Shown in pieces: positions 13,928 through 22,650 of a stretch of DNA of 64,000 nucleotides. The position numbers and the translations under genes are program-made. Each line of letters starts with the position of its first letter. Position 1 is the first letter of the stretch. Source of the DNA: Moesziomyces globuligerus (taxonomy: Eukaryota; Basidiomycota; Ustilaginomycetes; Ustilaginales; Ustilaginaceae); NCBI GenBank assembly GCA_030849465.1, contig JARVLF010000006.1, forward strand, positions 992,001-1,056,000. The letters are read 5' to 3'. The notes under the pieces were generated by a model. It worked only from the letters and a program-made list of their open reading frames with translations. It had not been told where the DNA came from and made no database searches.

Positions 13928-14719
13928 GGCTGCTGAGAAAAGACGCTCGAGCGCGTGGGTGGCGGCGGCAGCAGCGGCGGCGGCGGAGTCGAGTCGCAAG
14001 CGAACGCTACGTGGGAAAAGGCCCGGCTCAAGCCCAAGCAAGATGTCGGAGGATGTGCTCAAGAGGCGAAGCAAGGGGAAGGGGAAGGGGAAGGGGAAGA
14101 AATGCGAGAGGACGAGGACAAGAAGCGATGGTGTGGATCAGAAGTGGAGAGAGCGAGAGGCTCTCAGGCGGTGGATGCGGTGCGACGGCGGCTGATCTGA
14201 GCTGCCAAGAGCGGTCGCGCACAGCAGCAGCAGCAGCAGCACTGCACCAGTCGCCCTTCGGAATGCGCTGCTGCTGCTGCTGCTGCTGCTGCTGCCTCTG
14301 AATTTCGACTTTTCCAAAAAGGCCCATGCGCACCTCGTCCTTCCGCCGCCTCGTTGCCTTCGCCGCCTCGCCGCCTCGCTGACTCGCACTTGGACAGGGG
14401 CAGCCCGCACCGCACGTCGACCCTCGACTCGCCCATTTCTTACGGCCGATATGCAGTCCAAACCCACCTCTCCACGCCACCTCTCGCGGCATCCTGCAAT
14501 CAGCTCCTCTCAATCACAACCACTCGACGCACCGTTCAATCGAGAGCACGCCACAGCGTGTGTCACCACAGCGATGACAGATCAAGCCCATTCATAGTGT
14601 AAGCTAACGATGGCAATTTCATCCGGGCTTTCCAATATGAGCTCCGTAGTGTGTGTGTGGGGGTCGAGATGATTTTGTCAGGTCCGCAGATGGTTCTGTC
14701 GGGGGCTCGGCAGGGTCGC
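13928..14719. other. VMA2 upstream region with repeats
   Basis: About 0.8 kb between the VMA2 start and the GUT2 stop; no gene supported. It contains a G/A-rich repeat (about 14073-14100, units of AAGGGG) and oppositely oriented CAG and CTG runs, listed separately. Confidence 0.6.
14222..14295. repeat. Inverted CAG/CTG trinucleotide tracts
   Basis: About six CAG units begin at 14222 and about nine CTG units lie at 14268-14295, separated by some 27 bp. The two tracts are complementary, so either strand could fold into a long triplet-repeat hairpin. They lie about 0.3 kb upstream of the VMA2 start and are not inside a supported gene. Confidence 0.85.
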
Positions 14720-17299
14720 TCACCAGCCGCCGCCGCTCTTCTCGACGGGGATGGTGCGGCTGGCGTCGCGGCGCTCCGACTTTTCCTTGGCGGCGGGTCC
14801 GACCGGGTCGTGCGAAGGCGGCTGCAGGCCGCGCGAGTCCATCTCGCTCAGGATGTGCGTAAAGGCATTCTCCAGACGCGCGTCCTTGAGCGCCGCAAAC
14901 ACGTCGAGGAAGTCTTCAAAGTGCAGCGCGCCCGTCTTGGTAAAGTCGACCTCGCTCACAATGCCGCGCAGCGTCGAGTCGTCCACGTCCGCATACCCAA
15001 TCTGCTGCAGCACCTCCTTGAGGTCCTTCGAGTCCAGCTTGCCGTCCTTGTTGACGTCGAGCAGCTTAAACTTGCCGCGCAGCTCCTCCATCTCCTCGGA
15101 GCTGAACGAGGCGCGCGCAGAGATCGCCAGCGCATCCTTCTCGTCCAGCGACGCCTGCCCCAACGACGACACCTTGAGCGCCTTCTGCGCGTTCTCCCGC
15201 ATCGTGCGCATCTGGTCCAGCGACGTCGCCTGCAGCTGCTCCACGCGTGCCGGCTGCAAGCCCATGCTCGCCAGGAACTCGACGCTCTCCGACCACTCCT
15301 GCTTCTTGCGCTTCTCGTCCCAGCCCAGCTCCTCGCCCATCACGTCAATCACGCGCGGCAGCGCATCCACCGTCGCCTCGGCGTTGAGGAACGACAGACG
15401 CGTGCGGCGCGCGATAAAGTCCTGCGCCGTCGCCGCATACTCGCTGCGGCAGGCGTAGCGGATCTCGGCCTCAATGTACGGGTACAGCTGGTCGATGCGC
15501 TTGCCGTGCACCGGCCACCTCTGGCCCGTCGGCTCGGCGATCGAGCACACGCTCCACGCACGGTCGCCGTACGTGTTCGACAGGTGACGCGCCACGTCCG
15601 TCTCGAGGCCGAATCGCTGCAGCAGCTTGACGTACATGGTCTTGGTCCAGCCGTGGCTGCCCAGCAGACGCGTATCCTTGGTTACGCAGCCCCGCTTCGG
15701 CTTGAGCTTGAACTCCTCGATGGCGCGGTCCACCGTCTGCTCCGCCATCTCACGGTAGGTCGTCCACTTGCCACCGGCGATGGTCAGCAGGCCCGACTCG
15801 GAAACGTTGATCATGTGGTTGCGCACCAGCGACTGCGTGTCCGTCGCCGCAGGGTCCTTGACCAGCGGTCGCAGACCCGACCAGGCACTCAGCACGTCGC
15901 CACGGCGCACCTTGATGTCCGGGCTCAGGTAGTTGCGCACCTCGTCCAGGATCCACTGAATCTCCTCCTCCTTGGGTCGCGGGTGCGCCTCGACAGGCGC
16001 CGCCGTGTCCGTGGTACCAGCGATGGTGTTACCCTGCCACGGCAGGAAGAAGATCACACGGCCGTCCGAAGTCTGCGGGTCGATGAGACCCATGTCGCGC
16101 GGCGAAAAGTAGCCGGGCAGCGTGATGTGAACACCGGACGAGGCGGCTACGATCTCCTGGGCAGTCGGCGCATCCAGCTTGCGCAGCGTGTCCGAGAAGG
16201 GACCGGTGGCGTTGATGAGCGCCTTGCACTTGACGTCCCACTCGTCGCCGGTAAGCACGTCGCGCACACGAGCGCCGCAGATCTGGTCGGGCTTGCCTTG
16301 CACGGGCTTCTTGTGAATGGCCACCACTTCCGTGTGGTTAGCCACCACGGCTCCGTGGTGGACCGCGGTCATGGCGAGCGCCACGTTCATGCGCGTGTCG
16401 TTGTGCTGACCGTCGTAGTAGACGACGGCACCAGCGAGGCCGTTCGACTTGAGCATGGGGAAGGCCTCGAGCGCCTTGCCCTTGCCGAGCACGTAGGAGC
16501 TCTCCATATTCTCCGAGCCGGCGAGGATATCGTACATCTTGGTGCCGGCCCAGTAGTAAGGCACCTGCCACCACTTGTAGACAGGGAGCATGATGGGGAG
16601 GTGGTCGGAGAGGTAGGGGGCGATCTTGAGGAAGGTCTTGCGCTCGTGGAGCGCCTCGCGAACCATCTTGTACTGCTCGTAGTCGAGCTCGAAGACGGCC
16701 TTCTGCAGGTATCGCACACCGCCGTGCACGAGCTTGGTCGACTTGGACGAGGTACCGGCGCCAAAGTCGTCGCGCTCGACCATGGCCACGCTGAGGCCAC
16801 GCGTGGCAGCATCGACGGCCACGCCTGCACCGGTGGCACCGCCTCCGACGACGAGGATGTCGAAACCCTCGCCGTCTTCGTCGCCGCTACGCGAGGCGGC
16901 AGCGCCTCCGGACTGCTCGGACGCAGCCGGGCTGGGGCTGCTAGACTGGGAGTCCTTGGCGAGCGGCAGAAGGCTGGCGTTGTCCGAGTTGCCACGCGAA
17001 GCGTTGGGACGCAGGCTCTTAGCAGACGACTGACGCAGCGCCTCGAGCATCTGGGCGCGCGATGGAGGCGACCAGAGCGGATGCGGGCGGGTGTCGCCGG
17101 GAACGGTGTCAGGCGCATCTGCGTAGAGCGAAGGCTTGGTCAAGGTGTAGGTGGCAGCAGCACCACCGGCAAGCGCCACTGCGAGGAGCATGGAGCGGTT
17201 GGGCATGATGCGACGCTGGCCAGCGGTCGACGAGGAGGAGGAGGTCGAGGCGAGGCGCACACCGGCGCGAGGCGCCACAGCGAGAGGTCGGCGGAACAT
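14720..17299 (-). CDS. GUT2: Mitochondrial FAD glycerol-3-phosphate dehydrogenase with C-terminal EF-hands
   Basis: Oxidises glycerol 3-phosphate to dihydroxyacetone phosphate at the inner mitochondrial membrane, passing electrons to ubiquinone. 859 residues, no intron. Residues 1-36 form an Arg/Ser-rich presequence and 37-54 a membrane segment. The FAD-binding GGGATGAG motif is at about 152-159, followed by family blocks such as STKLVHGGVRYLQKAVFELD and GLLTIAGGKWTTYREMAEQT. Two EF-hand-like units end the protein: DVNKDGKLDSKDLKE from residue 748 is canonical, while DFTKTGALHFEDF near 785 keeps fewer calcium ligands. Yeast Gut2 (about 650 residues) lacks this tail; animal GPD2 has one, so calcium control is plausible but inferred. 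The 5' side is pyrimidine-rich on the sense strand. Confidence 0.97.
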   Translation of the reverse strand: MFRRPLAVAPRAGVRLASTSSSSSTAGQRRIMPNRSMLLAVALAGGAAATYTLTKPSLYADAPDTVPGDTRPHPLWSPPSRAQMLEALRQSSAKSLRPNASRGNSDNASLLPLAKDSQSSSPSPAASEQSGGAAASRSGDEDGEGFDILVVGGGATGAGVAVDAATRGLSVAMVERDDFGAGTSSKSTKLVHGGVRYLQKAVFELDYEQYKMVREALHERKTFLKIAPYLSDHLPIMLPVYKWWQVPYYWAGTKMYDILAGSENMESSYVLGKGKALEAFPMLKSNGLAGAVVYYDGQHNDTRMNVALAMTAVHHGAVVANHTEVVAIHKKPVQGKPDQICGARVRDVLTGDEWDVKCKALINATGPFSDTLRKLDAPTAQEIVAASSGVHITLPGYFSPRDMGLIDPQTSDGRVIFFLPWQGNTIAGTTDTAAPVEAHPRPKEEEIQWILDEVRNYLSPDIKVRRGDVLSAWSGLRPLVKDPAATDTQSLVRNHMINVSESGLLTIAGGKWTTYREMAEQTVDRAIEEFKLKPKRGCVTKDTRLLGSHGWTKTMYVKLLQRFGLETDVARHLSNTYGDRAWSVCSIAEPTGQRWPVHGKRIDQLYPYIEAEIRYACRSEYAATAQDFIARRTRLSFLNAEATVDALPRVIDVMGEELGWDEKRKKQEWSESVEFLASMGLQPARVEQLQATSLDQMRTMRENAQKALKVSSLGQASLDEKDALAISARASFSSEEMEELRGKFKLLDVNKDGKLDSKDLKEVLQQIGYADVDDSTLRGIVSEVDFTKTGALHFEDFLDVFAALKDARLENAFTHILSEMDSRGLQPPSHDPVGPAAKEKSERRDASRTIPVEKSGGGW

Positions 17300-19546
17300 G
17301 GCGCAAGAATCGCTATCCGTACGAGCGTTGCCTGATCTAAAGCTTACGGGTTTGCTTGAGGAAGGCGAATTCTGCGGCGGGCCGAATGGATGAGATAGAC
17401 GGAAGCGTCGGCACCGTCACGGACCAGCAAGGCTTGGGCGATCGAGCCTCGGGTTGGTGGGGTTGATGGAGGAGTAAGAGAGGCTTGGTGAGGGAGGGCG
17501 GAGAGGGAAGGGTAGGGTGGGGGATGAAAGAAGGAAAGGACGATGGGTTGAAGACGAGGGTCACACTGCCAGGCGAGGAGGATGATGCGAGGTCGAGCCG
17601 ATGCGGCGATGCAGATGGAGACGGTGGCAGAAAGGGCCCGCCATGCTTGCTCGCACTTTGATTGCACGAGTGGCTGCGGCCGAATTGCTGAGCGCACGGA
17701 TGAGCGTTCCGGCGTTGTGCAGCCGCAATGATTTCATTCTGTGATTCCGACCAGATCTCAGCTGCTCGCCAACACACCACAGCAAGCAAGGAGTTTCGCA
17801 CGAGCCCAAGCCTGGCTCGGAAGCTCAGACCAGCAGCAGGGCGTCGTAGCCATTGGGTGCCGGCACGCTCTTGGCACAGCGTCCGAGCAGGCAAGGCTGC
17901 GGTGCATACGCGCTTGCTCTGAGGCGGGTGATCTGTGGATGTGCCGAGCACAGTAAGGTCCGAGAAGCGCGAGTCGAGTTGGGCCCGGAGCTCAGTGGGA
18001 GGGATGCCTGACACGGTTCGCGGCAGACCTCCGGTCCGATCCCTCGAGACCGACCTCGGAAATCAGCCCGTAGAGGCTTGGTGCTCTGGAGCAGAGCACG
18101 GGCTGGCGGTATGACGGCACCTGCGTCACAACGTGCATATCCTCAGCTGCACTGCCGAAGCCTCTCAAACGCAGCCAACGCACGAAGCACCGACCAAAGA
18201 TTTTCCAAAAAATAAAATGGATTTAGAAGAAGAAGAAAAAAAAAAAAAGAAGAAGAATTGCCGCGCGCGTTTGCTGCTGTTCTGTGTGGCGCGCAACAAA
18301 TGAGCATCCGATTCGAGTCAGTTTGGCCAAGCCTCTCTCTCTCTTTCTGCGATGCGAGCACGTTGACAGGCCGTCTTGATCGGATCCACTCCCGGCCCAT
18401 CTTGTGCTCGAGTCGCGCTCGAGCCGGCGTTTCCGTTGGCTGTCAACCGTCACCTGACTCGTGCCTGCTCAACAAAGGCAAGCTCGGCTGGGGCGTGGAA
18501 GGATCGGGACCGCACGCCTGGCCGCTACCTTTGCTGGGCCAGATGCTGTGCAGCTCGTCGAGTGCTCGTCGAATCGTGAAAGAGAGCCGCAAGCAAGCGC
18601 TGGCCGGCTAGCCCAAAGTTTTCTGCCGGTAGCGCCACGATGCCACCGTGTCGCCGAAGCTACAGTAGCGGGTTGGCTAATCAGCTGCCCAAGGTTGCAT
18701 GGCCAATTCAGGGTCACGCTCGCCTCCGGCAGAATTTCCAGGGCACCCGACGTGAAGCACGAGCTCGAGCTCGCATGCAGCGTAGCGTGGCCACGAGCGC
18801 GAGCTTCTTGCCGCTGCCTCGAGGGTTTCTCAGACCGCCGTGTGTCAAGAGCGGTTCGCAAGCCATGTTTTTTCTGGAATTGTCCACCAAGCATCCGAGC
18901 ATCCTGGCTTGGCTCCTTGTTTCTCACGGGCCGAAAGCCGGGAGGGCTGCCAAGCTCCAAGGTGACGTCCTCGACCTTTTTTTCTCAATCGGCGCTGACC
19001 TCTGCTGGCCGCGGCGCTGTTGCAGGTGCCAACCAAGCCAAACGGCCGCGAGTAGCGATGCAGCGAGACGCAAAATGCAAAGCATGACCGCCACGCAGAC
19101 GGAAAAAAATCTCCGAGAGCCATCTTGGTCGGCGTCCGATTCGCTGCACCATATCGGCTCGACTGCACGAGAATCAGCCTCGACGCCGGATCGCTATCCT
19201 CTGCGCCTCGAGATGTGTGCCTACAGGGTCTGCACCGTCGCCTTTGCCGAGCAATCCCAGCTACGGTTCTGAGGACACGGTCGAACCCCGCGAGCTCCTT
19301 GCAGTTGCCACCGGAGGTGTCAAGGCGCAGCCGCTCGTCGACAAGGTTCAACGCTGATCCTGCCGCTCACACAACTTACGCTGCGATCAACCAGCAACAG
19401 ATCGGTGACGCCGATCCGCACGATTCTAGGTCCAGCTTGCCCTGGATTTAGCTTCTGAGCTCCCAGATCGATACAGTCCATTGGATCGGCTGATGATAAA
19501 TTACATGCGCTCTCAAAGCGAGGCTGGCCGACAGCTATGCGAGCCG
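17300..19546. other. Gene-poor region upstream of GUT2
   Basis: 2.2 kb with many short overlapping ORFs in all frames and none with recognisable protein features. Positions about 17455-17600 are purine-rich on the + strand, so they form a CT-rich leader or promoter on the GUT2 sense strand. A homopurine A/G run lies at about 18224-18257. No tRNA-like B box was found. It could hold a non-coding transcript or only the GUT2 promoter. Confidence 0.5.
18224..18257. repeat. GAA/poly-A purine tract
   Basis: An uninterrupted A/G run of AGA-type triplets flanking about a dozen A residues. It is in an otherwise GC-rich gene-free stretch and is the most A-rich spot nearby. Confidence 0.8.
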
Positions 19547-20032
19547 TCAAGCCTCGATGGCGGCCTTCTCCTTCTCGGCCTTGGCGAGCTTCTTTTCGGC
19601 TTCGACAGCCGCCTTCTTCTGCACGTCGGCCTCCTTTTTGGCCGCGTTGGAGGCTGCGTCTTGCTCGGCCTTGAGTTCTGCCTCCTTCTTACGAGCCGCT
19701 TTGATCTGCTGGCGCTGTTCGCGTCCCTCCTTGGTAAAGACGCTCGAGAGCACCTGCTTGCCTCCGACCGTCTTGAGCGAGGCGGGGTTCGTCGTCGCCA
19801 CCATGTGCGTCGTCGGTGCACCGTAGGAAAAGTAGGCGCGATCCGGTCGTTCCGACCACGGCACCCGGTAGCAGCAGCTGATGGCCGCAAGCAGATCGCA
19901 CAGGCTGACCACGATGCCGAACAACGCCCGCACCAGAACCGCACCGATCTCGCCCACGGCCAGGAACACGTTCTCCAGAAACTCGCCCAGGTAGAGGAAC
20001 GTGGATGCGAGACACGAAAACACGCTGCCCAT
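19547..20032 (-). CDS. Small conserved-type fungal membrane protein with myristoylation signal
   Basis: 161 residues, function unknown. The ATG at 20032 gives MGSVFSC, a good N-myristoylation site (Gly2) with a nearby Cys for palmitoylation. Residues about 8-55 are strongly hydrophobic and could form two membrane helices (LASTFLYLGEFLENVFLAV and LVRALFGIVVSLCDLLAAI), ending in a Cys pair. The C-terminal half (after VGGKQVLSS) is a charged Ala/Lys/Glu helix, probably coiled coil. From memory, short fungal proteins with an MGxxxS start and a similar hydrophobic N-terminus exist, but no function can be named. The frame extends upstream to 20431 in low-quality sequence; the Gly2 context favours the shorter start. 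A possible TATA element lies at 20253-20260. Confidence 0.65.
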   Translation of the reverse strand: MGSVFSCLASTFLYLGEFLENVFLAVGEIGAVLVRALFGIVVSLCDLLAAISCCYRVPWSERPDRAYFSYGAPTTHMVATTNPASLKTVGGKQVLSSVFTKEGREQRQQIKAARKKEAELKAEQDAASNAAKKEADVQKKAAVEAEKKLAKAEKEKAAIEA

Positions 20033-21070
20033 GATTGCGATGACGGACGATTTGATGGTATGCGGGGTATCGGGACGTAGTCGGGTATGTCTGCTGATGA
20101 GCGGCCAAAAGGGTTGCTGGGCAAAGATGTTTCGAGCAGAGTATGGGCGTAAGAGGTCGTTAGATCGGTTACAGGTGATAAAGGTAAGCTGGAACTCGGT
20201 CAAGGACGAGAGATGGACGGAGGGATCAGAACGGCTTGACGGTATCAAACACCTATATAGCGGCCCTTGCACGGAGCAGCGAGCATGCAGAGTGCAGCGG
20301 CATCTGCCCAAGCGCTCACAGAACAAGATTGTCAGAGCAGTGTGTGCGGGGACCAGGTGTTGGTCTCGACAGTGTTGCTTGGCAGGGGCCGAGTCGATAG
20401 CCCGCTGCCGGCGTGGGCCCCTATCCGACAACGCGCCTCATGCAGCTCACTCAGGGGCTCGCGACGTGCCGAAAGAGCTTTGTTGAGCGACGCAGAGCCT
20501 CGCCACTACGGCGTCTACTTGGTCTCGGCGACATGAGGTTCTGTTTCAGGCCAAATAGCATGCCGTAGCCTCACACCCGCCCATGCGTTCGCCATGTTAG
20601 CCATGTTCGCTCGACGTCTCGAAGCCTGATGCTGTCGAGCTTGGCTTTTTCAGGGTCCAACCCACGTTTCGCAGTGCAGGATTCTTGCCGAAGCCCCTTT
20701 TCCTCGGATTTGGGCGGGCTCTGCACGCGCTACTGCTGCCACCAACTGTGTGCATAGGGCAAGGTTGGACAGAGCAGATCGTGCAGCAGCACTGAAGGCC
20801 ACGCTCGGTACGGCGATCAGCTCGCAACATCTCGACCGCTGTCAATTCGCTCACTTGCTCGCTAGAGCAAGCCTCGCTGAGCTTTCAGCTGGTGGTTCGG
20901 GAATCGGGCAAATCTGCGTTGGGCCAAAGTGGAGGCCAAGGCTTGCCTTTTCTAGCGTGTTCGAGGTCGCGGCAATTTCGACAACCTAGTCATCCTAAGC
21001 GACTCGCTTTCGCAACATCGGCAACTTGGTCGATCGAGCCAAAGCCGCATCGCTGCTGTGGTCGCCAGCT
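20033..21070. other. Divergent intergenic region, small membrane protein / RPAP3
   Basis: 1.04 kb between two divergent starts. It contains a CTATATAG element at 20253-20260; apart from that, nothing beyond short shadow ORFs was seen. Confidence 0.55.
20253..20260 (-). promoter_or_regulatory. Possible TATA box of the small membrane protein gene
   Basis: CTATATAG, about 220 bp upstream of the minus-strand start codon at 20032, in a GC-rich background. The motif is palindromic, so the strand is set only by the neighbouring gene; the distance would imply a leader of roughly 190 nt. Confidence 0.35.
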
Positions 21071-22285
21071 ATGGACAGCGCGATCGACAAAGTCAAGGCA
21101 CAGGCCGAGAAGCAGAAAGGCAACGATGCATTCGGCAACAAGCAGTGGGCCGAGGCGATCGGCTTCTACTCTGCTGCGCGTCTCGCCGATCCGACCGAAC
21201 CCACCATCCCGCTCAACCGCGCCATGGCCTATCTCAAGCTCGCCAAGTTCGTCGACGCGGAACGCGACTGCACCGCCGCGCTCGCGCTCTCGCCGAACAA
21301 TGTCAAGGCGCTCTACCGTCGTGCGACCGCCCGCATGGGCGCCGACCAGTTCGACGCTGCTCGCCACGACTACCAGCACGTGTTGCGGCTCGACGCTGGA
21401 AATGCAGAGGCAAAGGCCGGACTGGTCAAGGCAGACGAGGCGCTCGAACGCACAAAGTTGCGACGACCAGAGCCTCTCGAGCTGCCCAGGCTGACTGCAC
21501 GCTCCACGGGCTCAACTAGACCAGACTCGGACGCCGACCTTGCGACAACAGGCACGGCAAGGAGCGACTCAAACAGCTCCGTGGAAGCAGCCAGGAAGTT
21601 TCTGCAGAAGGTCGGAATGTCGGATACTCCCGAAGTCCAAACCGCCACATCTGGCTCTGCCAATGGCTCTGCCAATGGCTCTCGGAGCGTACCGCCCAAA
21701 TTTCCAGGCGAGACGGGCGGTCTGCTGCGTGAGGTGACCACCCGCAGGACGACGACTGCCAGCCACCCAAAGAACGAGACGCACCGTGCCCCTTCGGCTT
21801 CCACCGCATCCACAGCTCCAAGAGCGAGCAGCACTGCGTCTCAAAAGACCGCTTCGGCGCTCAATTTTGGCGCTGGACCGTCACGAGGTGCAAGCCAGTC
21901 CATCCCACCACCCACCCCGACCAAGCCAAACGCGACTCCGTCCAGACTCTCGGCGATCGAGTTCCAGCGCAGGTGGAAGAGCAAGTCGGACCGCCTGCAG
22001 CTGCTCGCTTCGCTCGACATCGAGTCGATACCGGGCATGATCGACGCCATGCTCGAGCCGGAACTCGTGGCCGAGGTGCTCGAATCGCTGGCGAACGGCC
22101 ATCGCTCCTCGCCGCACGACGACAAGCTGGAACAGACGATCGCAGATGTGCTGACGGTGATGCCGCGATGCAAGCGCTTCCGTATGACCGTCGCCATGCT
22201 TGACGCGCAAGAGAAGGCCAACGCTTCCTACCTCATCGATGCTGTTGGCAGAGCCGATTTGAAATCCATCTGGGAGGTCGCGTGA
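21071..22285 (+). CDS. RPAP3: RPAP3-type R2TP subunit (TPR plus RPAP3_C domain)
   Basis: Hsp90 co-chaperone subunit of the R2TP complex, which assembles RNA polymerases, snoRNPs and PIKK kinases such as TOR. 404 residues, no intron. Residues about 10-120 form three TPR repeats (KGNDAFGNKQWAEAIGFYSA, then NRAMAYLKLAKFVDAERDC and KALYRRATARMGADQFDAA) of the Hsp90-binding type. A disordered Ser/Thr/Pro linker with a GSANGSANGS repeat follows. Residues about 294-404 (EFQRRWKSKSDRLQLLASLD to the C-terminus) match the RPAP3 C-terminal domain that binds Rvb1/Rvb2. Yeast Tah1 keeps only the TPR part, so this is the longer, metazoan-like architecture. The ATG at 21071 was chosen because the TPR begins immediately after it. 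Confidence 0.88.
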   Translation: MDSAIDKVKAQAEKQKGNDAFGNKQWAEAIGFYSAARLADPTEPTIPLNRAMAYLKLAKFVDAERDCTAALALSPNNVKALYRRATARMGADQFDAARHDYQHVLRLDAGNAEAKAGLVKADEALERTKLRRPEPLELPRLTARSTGSTRPDSDADLATTGTARSDSNSSVEAARKFLQKVGMSDTPEVQTATSGSANGSANGSRSVPPKFPGETGGLLREVTTRRTTTASHPKNETHRAPSASTASTAPRASSTASQKTASALNFGAGPSRGASQSIPPPTPTKPNATPSRLSAIEFQRRWKSKSDRLQLLASLDIESIPGMIDAMLEPELVAEVLESLANGHRSSPHDDKLEQTIADVLTVMPRCKRFRMTVAMLDAQEKANASYLIDAVGRADLKSIWEVA

Positions 22286-22650
22286 TCACCCTCATCGGCG
22301 AGCGACCAATCCAACGAACAGTACGTCCAAGCTTTGTCCAGGGCAAGACTGAGAGTGTTCTGGCTGTGCATGAGATCGATCGTAGAGCACCATCCTCGTC
22401 AAGTTTGTAAGATTGAGCAAGCGGAGCGAGTCGAGATGGAGCGGCGGCCAGAAGCGCTGCAAGAGGCGCGTCGGCTCGATTCGCGGAATCACAATAAAAG
22501 CCGTTCAAGTCGCCGCGGACCGCTGCCCGCACGGACTCCCAACTCGACCCACAGGCCCCACGTCGCGTGCCCCACTCTCCACCATCTTGTTCAACCAGTC
22601 GCCTGGCCGCCATCACGGAGGAAACCAATCTCTAGAGGCGCCCGAAGCCA
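22286..22650. other. Intergenic region RPAP3 to aminotransferase
   Basis: 365 bp between two same-strand genes; holds the RPAP3 3' end and the aminotransferase promoter. No motif recognised. Confidence 0.55.

Noticed and set aside
14651..17335. 894-codon ORF on the + strand opposite GUT2
   Set aside because: It is codon-aligned antisense to an unmistakable GUT2, has no domain pattern and is rich in Arg/His/Val from GC bias; composition explains its length.
18461..19272. Two overlapping ORFs of about 210 codons upstream of GUT2
   Set aside because: They occupy different frames of the same DNA, neither has a domain-like pattern, and a further ORF lies antisense to them.
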